Source: Talaromyces rugulosus (taxonomy: Eukaryota > Ascomycota > Eurotiomycetes > Eurotiales > Trichocomaceae). Taken from it: a DNA stretch of 64,000 nucleotides. The translations under genes were made by a program, and so were the position numbers. Positions 11,412-21,014 of this stretch are shown piece after piece (within the stretch, counting starts at the first letter, position 1; each line of letters starts with the position of its first letter). The notes beneath the pieces are model-generated. The model saw only the letters and a program-made list of their open reading frames with translations, did not search any database and had not been told where the DNA came from. The DNA lies in contig NC_049566.1 in NCBI RefSeq assembly GCF_013368755.1, positions 1,736,001 to 1,800,000 on the forward strand. The letters run 5' to 3'.

Positions 11412-14186
11412 ATGCCAACACTTGACTGGATTGGTGATAGACCCTCTTGCAGGTCCGGGCTGACGTTTGCTGTGCCCTGGGCTCAGGGTCAATACTGGCC
11501 AGACCGCAGTAGTCTACACTGTGCTGATCCTAGTGGCCAGAGGCTGCCATCACAAAGCTGGAACACTGCCTACTGGCCAGACGGTTCAATAAAATGGACA
11601 GGCCTTGCACTTCCTGCTCTGTCGCAATACCCTGCTAGTGTTTCGGTAGATTACATCCGCTCTTCTTCGGCTAAAGAAAACTTCACCAATTTCAGCGAAG
11701 CGGCAGCACCTCTAAGGGTAATTTCATCATCTTCGGACACAATTGTGATAGATACTGGCAGAATAAGAGTGACGTTTCCAACTTCTGGCCATTCAATCGT
11801 TGACAGGATAGAACATTCCCATTCTGGGAAGGTGGTTGCCGAAAATGGACACTTGGTACTTCGAAGCCAATCATCACTCCCACTCGAGGGTGAGGAAGCC
11901 GGATCTTCCACAACCATCCATGCACTAAGGGGACAAATATCAAAGGCCGAAATCGAAAATGAAGGGCCTGTCAGGGTTGTGGTTCGCATTGAAGGAAAAC
12001 ATCAACAACTATCCGTCACCGAACCGGCTGGTACATCATCACCCGGTTGGCTTCCATTTATCCTCCGCTTTTATCTCTACGCCAATTCCGATAGTATTCG
12101 GATTGTCCACACACTTCTTTACGACCAGGACCCAGAGAGTCAATTTATACGAGAAATCGGTGTCCGATTTCACGTTCCACTTAAAGGCGAACCTTCATAC
12201 AATCGTCATATACGATTCGCAGGTGTGGACGGCGGCATTTTTGGTGAAGCAGTGCAAGGCGTTACTGGACTATGGAAAGATCCTGGAGTTCAAGTTCGAC
12301 AAGCACAAGTTTCCGGCCAACAGACGCCTGGCTTTGACCAGTGGAACCCGGAAGTACAGTCCAGATTGCGGTGGATTCCTCGCTGGAATGACTTTTCTTT
12401 ATCGCAATTATCACCTGATGGCTATACCATGAAGAAGCGAACAAAGGCAGGCCACAGCTGGGTCAATGTGCCGGGCGGGACCAAAGCAGATGGCCTCGCG
12501 TATCTTGGAGGGGCAGCGAATGGCGGCCTGGGCTTTGGGATGCGTCATTTCTGGGAGAGATACCCTACACAGATTGACATCCGCAATGCGGACACGGATC
12601 GCGGAGAAATAACCATGTGGATCTATAGCCCTGCAGCTGAGCCTTTGGATATGCGTCCTTACCATGATGGCCTGGGTCAAGAGACGTACGACGAGCAACT
12701 GGATGCATTGCAAATAACGTACGAAGACTGGGGGCCAGGTACTGGATCGCCGTACGGTATAGGCAGAACCAATGAGCTGTACTTGTATGCATTCCAACAT
12801 ACGCCAAGCAAGGAGGACCTCTCAAGGATAGTAAAAGACATGCGCAATCCACCACTTTTGGCTGCGCAGTCGGAATATATCCATGAAACAAAAGCATTTG
12901 GAAACTATTGGGCCCCTTTCTCATCATTGAGTGGAAATAGCCCCAGCTCAGCAACCGGTGAGATCCTGCAAAATCTCGACTTTTTATTCGACTTTTACAA
13001 AACACAAATTTCCCAACGGCGCTGGTACGGCTTTTGGGATCATGGAGACATCATGCACACATACGACGCAGACAGGCATACCTGGCGATACGACATCGGG
13101 GGCTATGCTTGGGACAATTCAGAACTTTCCCCAGATCTATGGTTGTGGCTTTATTTCCTCTGCACGCGGCGCAGAGATGTCTTTCAAATTGCCGAAAATC
13201 TAACCCGACATACCTCAGAGGTCGACACGTATCACCTTGGCGTATTCAAGGGCTTGGGAACAAGACATGGCGTTCAACATTGGAGCGACAGCTGCAAGCA
13301 AGCCAGGGTTACAAACGCACTATATCGGAAATACTTTTATTACCTAACAGGCGGAGATGAAAGGACGGGTGAAATCATTCGGGAAACCCTCGAAGTCGAA
13401 AAGACGTTTCTAGTCCTAGATCCGTATAGAAAAGTCCGTAAAGATCGGGACTATGTTACTCAAGACCCCGAGACTGGTGTTTTGATTTCGTTGGGCACGG
13501 ATTGGTCCGCTTTGGCTGCTGTCTGGATGATGGAATGGGAGAGGCGAGGTCCAAAATGGGAGTTTTATCGAGAAAAGCTGATTACATCGATGAAGGGAAT
13601 TGTCGGGTTGAAGAATAAATTTGTGACGGGCCAGGCTCGATCGCATATAGAGACTGGGAAAATCAGTCCGCCTCCGGCCGATGTCGAAAATCGAGGACAT
13701 GTGCAAGTATCTCACCTTTCAGCCATGTTTGGTCTCGTCGAGACATGTGCAGAGATTCTTGATGTGGAGTTTACAGAGAATAATGATCGGGACTTGCTGA
13801 AAGAATTCCAGTCGGCGTGGCTCGATTACTGCTTCTACTTTAATGGAACAAGCAGTAGTCAAATATCTCGATATGGAATAAGCTTTCCCAAACTGATTCT
13901 TCGGCAAGGCCACTCGCGTTTAACTTCGTATGCGGCTCGGATATTGAAGAATCCGGATCTTGCTCGCCGAGCATGGAACGAATTCTATGAAGGCGACGGC
14001 TATGCGCGATCATTACCATGGAGAACAGAAATTATAAGTGGAAGCAACGTGCCACTTCCTATAAACGAAGCCAGTTGGGTGTCTACAAATATCACGGCGT
14101 TGTACGGACTAGCAGCTATCCAGGGACTGGCTTTCGGCGCAGAATATCTAGATCCGTATTGGGAATCGGTTTCTGAAATAAACTAG
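11412..14186 (+). CDS. PcRGLX/YetA-like polysaccharide lyase (exo-rhamnogalacturonan lyase or ulvan lyase superfamily)
   Basis: A 924-aa intronless protein of the family often annotated as 'Tat pathway signal sequence domain protein' or 'exo-rhamnogalacturonan lyase'. Known members I associate with it are the Penicillium PL26 exo-rhamnogalacturonan lyase and bacterial PL40 ulvan lyases. The order looks like an N-terminal beta-rich domain (about 1-80), a beta-sandwich-like part with repeated strand motifs (to about 450), and an Asp/Trp/His-rich helical barrel-like part (about 500-900). Recognisable stretches are YWPDGSIKWTG, WYGFWDHGDIMHTYD and YDIGGYAWDN. There is no signal peptide: the N-terminus MPTLDWIGDRPSC is polar, so a cytosolic protein is expected. 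It shares a promoter region with the ACS transporter and is followed in the same direction by a sulfatase. It probably cleaves a rhamnose/uronate-containing oligosaccharide after import. Family confidence is good; the PL subfamily and the catalytic residues are not established here. Confidence 0.78.
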   Translation: MPTLDWIGDRPSCRSGLTFAVPWAQGQYWPDRSSLHCADPSGQRLPSQSWNTAYWPDGSIKWTGLALPALSQYPASVSVDYIRSSSAKENFTNFSEAAAPLRVISSSSDTIVIDTGRIRVTFPTSGHSIVDRIEHSHSGKVVAENGHLVLRSQSSLPLEGEEAGSSTTIHALRGQISKAEIENEGPVRVVVRIEGKHQQLSVTEPAGTSSPGWLPFILRFYLYANSDSIRIVHTLLYDQDPESQFIREIGVRFHVPLKGEPSYNRHIRFAGVDGGIFGEAVQGVTGLWKDPGVQVRQAQVSGQQTPGFDQWNPEVQSRLRWIPRWNDFSLSQLSPDGYTMKKRTKAGHSWVNVPGGTKADGLAYLGGAANGGLGFGMRHFWERYPTQIDIRNADTDRGEITMWIYSPAAEPLDMRPYHDGLGQETYDEQLDALQITYEDWGPGTGSPYGIGRTNELYLYAFQHTPSKEDLSRIVKDMRNPPLLAAQSEYIHETKAFGNYWAPFSSLSGNSPSSATGEILQNLDFLFDFYKTQISQRRWYGFWDHGDIMHTYDADRHTWRYDIGGYAWDNSELSPDLWLWLYFLCTRRRDVFQIAENLTRHTSEVDTYHLGVFKGLGTRHGVQHWSDSCKQARVTNALYRKYFYYLTGGDERTGEIIRETLEVEKTFLVLDPYRKVRKDRDYVTQDPETGVLISLGTDWSALAAVWMMEWERRGPKWEFYREKLITSMKGIVGLKNKFVTGQARSHIETGKISPPPADVENRGHVQVSHLSAMFGLVETCAEILDVEFTENNDRDLLKEFQSAWLDYCFYFNGTSSSQISRYGISFPKLILRQGHSRLTSYAARILKNPDLARRAWNEFYEGDGYARSLPWRTEIISGSNVPLPINEASWVSTNITALYGLAAIQGLAFGAEYLDPYWESVSEIN

Positions 14187-15020
14187 TTAGTATCTCGAAA
14201 TCATATGGTATTGTTTTGAAGCAAGATAATTCATCTGCAAACATCTACAATTAAGTTCTACTCGATAAATTTAGCGGCATTCAAAACATAATATTTTGTT
14301 ACAAGGTTTCCCAGTAATTCAGATTGTACATGTCGTGCTCTCTTCTTGAATAGGTGTTTGTCAAAAGTCGACTAATGAACACAAGCTGGGCTTGTCATGA
14401 AACTTTAATTTTAGCCTAATTAAACAGTCATAGTTTGTTCAATTGGACTCTGCGATAGATAACAGCGTTTTTAGCTCCATTAGAATCTTGTTTATAGGAC
14501 TGTGAAATAGGTACCATTAACGTTCTTAAAGCACGCCATAGTTTTTCCGTCCACCCAGTCCATATGGACTTATTAGGGAATATATTTATTTCATAGAAGC
14601 TATGTATGACCACCCTTCTCTACTGCATAGTTTGTTAAATGGTTAGTTACAGTGAACATCAGCTGTGGTACTCATATAGAACATCGGGAATGATAAGAAT
14701 CTAGTGTTTAAACAACTCAGAGAATGGCACGTTATAATATTCAATTAAGCAAGAGGAAATCGACCAGATAAATTACTTTGTTGAAAGCCGTTAGAAGGCT
14801 TGAGTGCATCATCTCCCACGCCGATGGCGAGATTGCTTCCCCGCCGGCGGAGACTAGCAGGAAACTTCCATTTTCGGTAATAATTTTTAACTCTTTTTTA
14901 TCCTGGATGTTGGCGGGGTCTTTGAACCCCCACGATAGCCAGCTTTTTTTTTCTCTTTTCAAATACGTTTCCACCTCAGTGAATTCATTTTCAAACGGAG
15001 CGTCACTTCTCATCTTCAGC
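14187..15020. other. Spacer between lyase and sulfatase
   Basis: AT-rich sequence of 834 bp. The last 150 bp hold a T/C-rich tract (about 14940-14960) suited to the sulfatase leader. The sulfatase frame stays open upstream to about 14778, but this part has no family similarity and no ATG context. I see no other gene. Confidence 0.55.
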
Positions 15021-16511
15021 ATGGTGGACAAGAAAAACGTGTTATTGTTAATCGCAGACGACTTGGGAAAACAACTGAGCAGCTATGGGGCAAAAGTGGT
15101 TCAGACACCAAACATCGACCAGCTGGCTTCCCAGGGCACCAGGTTCGACTATGCATTTGCCAGTACCGCGTCCTGCAGTGGCAGTCGCTCTGTTATTTAC
15201 ACCGGTCTACACACTCACCAGAATGGACAATACGGGCTCGCAAGCCATCGCCACCATTTTGTGACATTCGATCATATCGAAACTGCCCCTCATCTGCTCA
15301 ATCAAATCGGATATCGTACAGGGATATTAGGCAAGATACACGTGGGGCCCACGGCTGTGTATCCGTGGGAAGAAAGACAGGAAAGCACAACGCGCGACGT
15401 TGCAGTGATTGCTGATCAAGCAAATACTTTCTTTCAAGAGTCAAAGACCGAGACAAGGCCGTTTTTTCTTACTGTTGGATTCCATGATCCGCATAGAGAT
15501 AATACGAGAGGCGGCTTCGGAAATGACCAGGAATATGACAGCCGCATTACCAAGGCTAATTACAAGGCTGAGGATGTCGAAGTTCCTGGGTTCATTAGCG
15601 ACACTCCTGGGGCACGGTCGGAGCTGGCCGAATACTATAACTCTATTCACCGACTTGATCAAGGTGTCGGGTTTATTCTAAAAGCCCTTGAAGACTCTGG
15701 CCAGGCTGACTCGACACTGGTTATATTCATCAGCGACAATGGCCCGCCCTTTATCAATTCCAAAACAACCCTATACGATGCGGGAGTACGACTACCTTTG
15801 ATTATCAGACATCCTCATACGCAGAGAGCTGTTAGCCCAAACCTCATCTCATACGTCGATATTTTGCCTACCGTCCTTGACTACGCAGGTCATTCCGGCA
15901 TAGTCGACCAGAATAAACAGCGACTGGGTCGCTCTCTTATCCCCCTTCTTGGCAGTGATTCGACTTTGTCAGACTGGAACCAGGTCTTTGGATCACATAC
16001 TTTCCATGAGGTGACCAACTACTGGCCTACCCGATTTGTTAGAAACCGCCGGTACAAGTACCATCGCAATCTCGCATGGCGGTTAGACTTTCCGTTCGCA
16101 GCTGATCTTTACGGCTCGTTTTCTTGGGAGGACATTCGTAATATTGACTCGTCCAAGGGTGACACACTTATCGGTGGTCGAAAACTAAGGGATTATTTCT
16201 TCCGTCCTCCAGAGGAGCTGTATGACCTAGAGAACGATCCCAATGAAATACACAATTTGGTAAAGGAACCCGAGCACATCGCGGTTCTTGAAAATCTCAG
16301 GGGAAAATTAGAGGAATGGCAGCTTCGGACGGAGGATCCTTGGCTATATCGTGACGGCGTTTCTGTCTGGTTCGTTCGAAACCATTTAAAGGCAGGTCTA
16401 AATCTTCCAGATCGATTCGATTTTGATGCAGAGAGCCCGGGCAATAAAAGTGAGAAAGGATTCCCGAACGATGTATCTTGGGGTGCTGAGGTGGATTGGA
16501 AGCATTCGTGA
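15021..16511 (+). CDS. Sulfatase (S1 family, Cys type), no signal peptide
   Basis: Predicted to hydrolyse a sulfate ester or sulfamate, probably on a sugar, using formylglycine made from a cysteine. Intronless, 496 aa from the ATG at 15021. This start puts the first beta-strand (KNVLLLIADDLGKQ) at the very N-terminus, as in sulfatases without a leader. The metal-binding Asp pair is D13-D14. The modification site is Cys52 in SCSGSRS, where the canonical CxPxR proline is replaced by glycine. Further family signs are GKIHVGP, FFLTVGFHDPHRD, the second metal site FISDNGPP, and EELYDLENDPNEIHNL near the C-terminus. The overall pattern is closest to the N-sulfoglucosamine-sulfohydrolase-like group (S1_8 type), by memory of motifs only. 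It follows the lyase in the same direction, and the lack of a leader suggests a cytosolic step after transport. Confidence 0.9.
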   Translation: MVDKKNVLLLIADDLGKQLSSYGAKVVQTPNIDQLASQGTRFDYAFASTASCSGSRSVIYTGLHTHQNGQYGLASHRHHFVTFDHIETAPHLLNQIGYRTGILGKIHVGPTAVYPWEERQESTTRDVAVIADQANTFFQESKTETRPFFLTVGFHDPHRDNTRGGFGNDQEYDSRITKANYKAEDVEVPGFISDTPGARSELAEYYNSIHRLDQGVGFILKALEDSGQADSTLVIFISDNGPPFINSKTTLYDAGVRLPLIIRHPHTQRAVSPNLISYVDILPTVLDYAGHSGIVDQNKQRLGRSLIPLLGSDSTLSDWNQVFGSHTFHEVTNYWPTRFVRNRRYKYHRNLAWRLDFPFAADLYGSFSWEDIRNIDSSKGDTLIGGRKLRDYFFRPPEELYDLENDPNEIHNLVKEPEHIAVLENLRGKLEEWQLRTEDPWLYRDGVSVWFVRNHLKAGLNLPDRFDFDAESPGNKSEKGFPNDVSWGAEVDWKHS

Positions 16512-17357
16512 ATCCAAACTCTATAGCTCTATAGATGTTCTAGTTCTTGCATGGAAATTAGCCACGAGTTTGTAGGTATTCTTTTTGTGTTGATTCATAG
16601 TCGAATTCACTTGGGCTTGTTGCGAGAAACTTTCTTCTACTTGACAAATTCAAATATAGGGGATACATACTGTTGGATCTCAGGGGGTCATCGACTGTTT
16701 AGCTTGTCACAAAGCACCAGTACAATAATAATAGTAACAATAATAATGACTGCGTTAACCTGCGACGGGATCTCTCGGTCTTAGTTCTGGATTCCGCATG
16801 GATACAGGGTAAGATTTTAGAAAAAAGCCAAGAGCCTCAACTGCTAATAATAAACTCCTACGAGGATCACCAATGGGATCACGCCAAAAAGTTGTAGCCT
16901 GTGGTTGATCAGGGGCGAAACCAACGGCTAAAAAGACTATTATTGGACAACAAAATCTTTTAAAATGAAGCTGATAAATGCCAAGAATTTAAGCACATCG
17001 CAAGCGAGGTGACATAACTGGAGCGCATCATCAGACCCGTTTAAGTGTGTAAATTCGCCAATTAGGATCATAGATAATGCCATGCTAGCTAATGCCGAGC
17101 ATAAATGTATTATTTCAGCCTTCAGGTGTCTCCGCTCTAACATGGAGGCTATGTAGTAAAAGGTTGATCGTACCTAGTGTTGCATTATCAGCCCATGCCG
17201 AGTCAATGTTTATTTGTTCGACATTCCCTCGTACAACATCTGGAGTATATAAGGAGTCCGTTCCTCAGGTCCAGCAAACACAATCCCAGAATAATAAGTC
17301 AACGCCCACGATATTTACAACTCTACAATACCGCCTTATACAACAGTTCTCGTCAAA
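16512..17357. other. Intergenic region upstream of the small secreted protein
   Basis: No gene is seen in 846 bp. A short ATA/ATAATA-rich microsatellite-like stretch lies at about 16722-16747. The right end carries the TATA box listed separately. Confidence 0.5.
17246..17252 (+). promoter_or_regulatory. TATA box of the small secreted protein gene
   Basis: TATATAA lies 106 bp before the ATG at 17358, with an A/C-rich leader between. This is a usual spacing for inducible, TATA-containing fungal genes. Confidence 0.5.
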
Positions 17358-18012
17358 ATGAAGCTGACAACCTCTCTCATCTCCGCCGTCGCTCTTCATG
17401 CGGCATCTGCTGTCTCTCGTGGTGCGTATAGCCTATGCTTTGACATGGATGTCGAATCACAGGATAAAACATTTGAATACTAATCGAAACTTTCTAATAG
17501 AGACTGCAAGTGGCTGCAATGTCGAAGGAAATTTGTTTCAACTCGAAGCATTCGCGACCATTGGCAGTAATGATACCGGCTTGAATCCAGTCTCCATCAC
17601 TCCATGGGGCGAACTAGGCACCGACTCACTGGCAGTCTTGGATTTTCCCGACTCCGACAAGATAGAGCAATCCGTCTTCTACATTAACAAAGATAACAAC
17701 AACCTGATTGTTCTTGATGTCTTCAACTATCTGAATGCCGCCAACGGTTATACCGACACCCCCGAAGGCGGAGAATTGAAGTTCACTTTCTTCAACGATA
17801 CCTCCCGGGACTTCTACTGGGTCGATTTCGATATCGACGAAGACGGCCATTTGACGGCTAATGGAGCAGCCGACGTCTTTACTAACTGTGGAGGAAGCAA
17901 TTCTACAACGCTCACGGGTAGCCTCGCGATCGGAAATGTCCCCGGCAAGAACTGCCAGCCTTTGGATTATCTTAGCATCTACGCCGTCTCTTCTGAGTTG
18001 CGCATCGAGTAG
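17358..18012 (+). CDS. Small secreted protein of unknown function
   Basis: Exons 17358-17421 and 17501-18012, with one 79-nt phase-1 intron (GTGCGT donor, CTAATAG acceptor), encode 191 aa. The first 21 residues (MKLTTSLISAVALHAASAVSR) form a clear signal peptide. The first exon consists almost only of this leader, an arrangement often seen in secreted fungal proteins. The mature part has three cysteines (SGC, TNC and KNC), many Asp/Asn residues and alternating strands that suggest a beta-sandwich. Four N-x-S/T sites are visible (GSNDTG, FFNDTS, and two in SNSTTL). I do not recognise the family. A lectin-like, cell-wall or effector-type protein is possible, but nothing in the sequence decides. 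A TATA box 106 bp upstream suggests conditional expression. Confidence 0.82.
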
Positions 18013-19319
18013 GGCTAGCCTTTTGGGTGATATTTTACGAGCTTTTTATCAAATTTACGGAATCTGAAACACCGAGGACATTGGAATATATCTCGGGGTA
18101 AAAGTCGAAAGAAGTGCCTGAAAGCCACTAAGTACTTAACTTATAATGAATTTTCATGGTTCTAATTGACAATACAACATTGGTGTTTTTGCTACTGATT
18201 AGTTTGACGAGTAACAAGGATCTTACATAGATACCACTTTGATGCTACGGCACTGAGCCTAGACTGGGAGGTGTACAAGAATCGATAGCAATAGCACATG
18301 CTTACCGTGCGACTAAACATACGCCAGGAAAGACGTGGCTGGGCGATGGACACGAAACCTAATTGTATTCAATATTTTTGGTGGAATGTTTGTTCATACT
18401 AGTAGCAAGCTTAGTTGAGGTTCATCTGCTGTAAAATCTAGAGCCTTCCGGACATCTGGAGGATGGGACTAAATAACGATTTCAATGTTTCTAGAGGACT
18501 TCTAGGATTTTAAGATATGGATGGCGTGTTTATCTATAATGATGATAGCACTCTATCCACCCATATTAGCTAGCTACAACACCGTCAACTGTCACAAAAT
18601 ATCAGTATCTAAATATTTCAAAGTATGTCATTAGAGCAACAGGGCCTGGGCATAGAATATCGTATCCGAGTAAGCTCTTTTAATCGTGGTGGCAAAAGAA
18701 AAATGAGACGAATAATTCAAAGTGCTTTTGTAGATTAAATTATATAGCCACTTTAGTCAAGGAACACCATCCCACTCTGGCAGATATATTTGATCCAGGA
18801 CTGCTATCTGCAGCTACTAATTGACAACTGATTGTTTAAAAAGGATAGAAAATACTATGATAATACTGGTAATTATTTCTTGAATTGATGAATGCACGAA
18901 TAAAACATAATTCGGACATAAAACCGAACTAAACCTTTTTCAATAGCATTATTCCTACGCGATCGACCTGACTACAGAGTATATGTGGACCATCATAGAG
19001 CCTCCTACGTTAAAATGCTCACTAGGTAGTACTACTACTGGGTCGATTTCGACCCCTGTTTTCATGACGCGCGTGACTTTTCCGAATTTGCGAGGGATCA
19101 ACACGCCATTGTCCGGGGAGCAACTTAGCGAGCGCGCAGTACGCAGCCCTAAAGCCGGCCCATAGACTAGTTGCTCCACAAGTTTTTTACAAGCCGCGGC
19201 CTTTGCACCCATGTGAATTGGTCCGGGAAAAATACTACGTAGTTAGCTCCTGGGGGGAAAGTTAAAAACTCCGCGTTGTCTCCAGGGCCATTTTCCCCCC
19301 CGGGGTAGCTATTCTCACC
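18013..19319. other. Intergenic region
   Basis: AT-rich for most of 1.3 kb (18013-18950), with many short A/T runs and no coding signal. The 300 bp nearest the DUF3712 gene are more GC-balanced and should hold its promoter. An 85-codon ATG frame on the minus strand at 18955-19212 was considered and not called. Confidence 0.5.
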
Positions 19320-20600
19320 ATGTCGGATCCTGAGACGATAGAGAATCAGGGCGCGGTGGCCAGCGCAAAGGAGGTGGCGCCCAAGCCAACGAGATGGCAG
19401 CGCTTTAAGGCGCATATGAAAAAGTGGTGGTGGGTTTATTTTATCGCGTTTGGGTGCATTATCCTGGTGGTGATTCTTCCAATGTGAGTTAGTTGTCCGG
19501 ATAAAACCAGTGCAATTAATCCTAATAATAAAAACGCACAGCGTCTATGTTGGAATCCCTCACTTTGCCGACGAATACATCAACAAATACCAGTACGACT
19601 ACACTGGTCTGGCCATCACAAACCCCCGGCCTGATGCTTTTCGCGTCAGTCAATCGTCGCAACTCAGCATGGGAGGTGGATTTAGTGGCAGCGGACATTT
19701 GTCGCCATTCAACGCAACAATCAGTACTTCCGACGGCAGGGAATTTGCTGTCTTCTCCGTTCCAGAAATTGAATTTAGTGGTGGCGCTCATCTCAGTATC
19801 GACCAAGATCTCGATATATCATGCGTGGATTGCTTGTCGGAGATTGCTACCTCAGCAGCGACAAATGAGAGCTACGCCGTAGTCGTGACTGGCCACCCGG
19901 ACTTGAAAATTGGAGCTCTGCCAACAGCCCATTTGAACATTGACAAGACGATGAAGATGAACGGTAGGTTTCTGGAAGCCTTCTATACGACTGTGAAAAC
20001 ATGCTAATGGCGTCCGAATTGGAAACATATAGGATACAATGTGACTGGTAAGTTTCTTTTCTTCTGATTTCCTTGTGGGTGCATTTCTAATGTTCCACAA
20101 CAGAATTTGTGAATAGCGATGGTGCTTTTAATATCACCAGCATCAATATCCTAAAACCCCCAGTTGATGGATACAATTTCAATGCGACGCTCGTTGTCCG
20201 CAACCCGACCCCATTCACTGTTGAAATGGTATGCACTACTTTGGCTTAGATGAGCTGCTTAAAAAGCGTTAGGAAAAAAGGTTTGGCTAACGGCTGCACA
20301 CAGGGCCACGTTACATTCAACCTGAGCATGGGAGGTTCACCACTAGGATATGTAGACCTTCCTAATTTAATGCTTGAGCAAAACATTACCACTACCGACG
20401 TCTTGGGACAGGTCGACATATCAAGCCTGGTCGATGCCGCTTTGGGATCAGACGATTTAGGCGTCGTCACTATTGATGTCCACGGCCATAGCTGCGACTA
20501 TAATGGGCTAGACATCCCATATTACTCGGCAGCTATCCGGGCTGTTTCGGCGTCGGCTACGGTCGATTTGCTGAAATACGCATCGAGTTTGTTCGGTTAG
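19320..20600 (+). CDS. DUF3712 single-pass membrane protein
   Basis: A fungal DUF3712 protein of unknown role, thought to sit in an inner membrane with most of the chain in the lumen. Five exons: 19320-19483, 19542-19963, 20033-20047, 20104-20228 and 20304-20600, giving 340 aa. The third exon is only 15 nt, and its flanking introns keep the frame. A basic cytosolic N-terminus (TRWQRFKAHMKKWWW) precedes one TM helix at about 39-57 (YFIAFGCIILVVILP), fitting a type II topology. The rest is rich in beta strands and N-glycosylation sites (NATIS, NVTE, NITSI, NATLV, NLSMG, NITTT). It holds two LEA-14-like repeats, the second starting near FVNSDGAFNITSINIL. The stop converges on the AtuA-like gene. 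Confidence 0.85.
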
Positions 20601-21014
20601 ATATGATACCATGCCTTTGCTTTTTACGATTATAATATCCACAACGCCTATGATAATAATGGCTATACGTACAGAAATACAATTCAATAGAAATCATCAT
20701 GAGTAGATTATAGTTAAATTAATCACGTTTACACTCCTTATTAGCAGACATGAATAAATGACCTGTTCATCTATATTAAGATTACATACAACACGGACCA
20801 TCTAGGGCTAAGACATTTGCCATTTCAATAAGCCCTTTCGCATGCAATGTACAATTCAAATCATATTTTTTTTAATATTGATGTCTGCTATAGACGCATA
20901 GTACATAATAATATACCCCCTTCACTTGCTGAATGAAAACACATAATAAACATTTAAACCTGTCCTACGCCGGTGTTGATGGTAGCGCCCTTCCTCCAAA
21001 AATAAGACCCCTGT
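20601..21014. other. Convergent intergenic region
   Basis: AT-rich 414-bp spacer between two 3' ends. It contains poly(A)-signal-like A/T stretches for both strands and no coding signal. Confidence 0.5.

Noticed and set aside
14778..15020. N-terminal extension of the leaderless sulfatase by 81 codons
   Set aside because: The upstream frame has no ATG at its start and no sulfatase similarity. The family fold begins right after the ATG at 15021.
18955..19212. 85-codon ATG frame on the minus strand
   Set aside because: No family match, no splice context, and it overlaps the expected promoter of the DUF3712 gene. Length alone does not support it.
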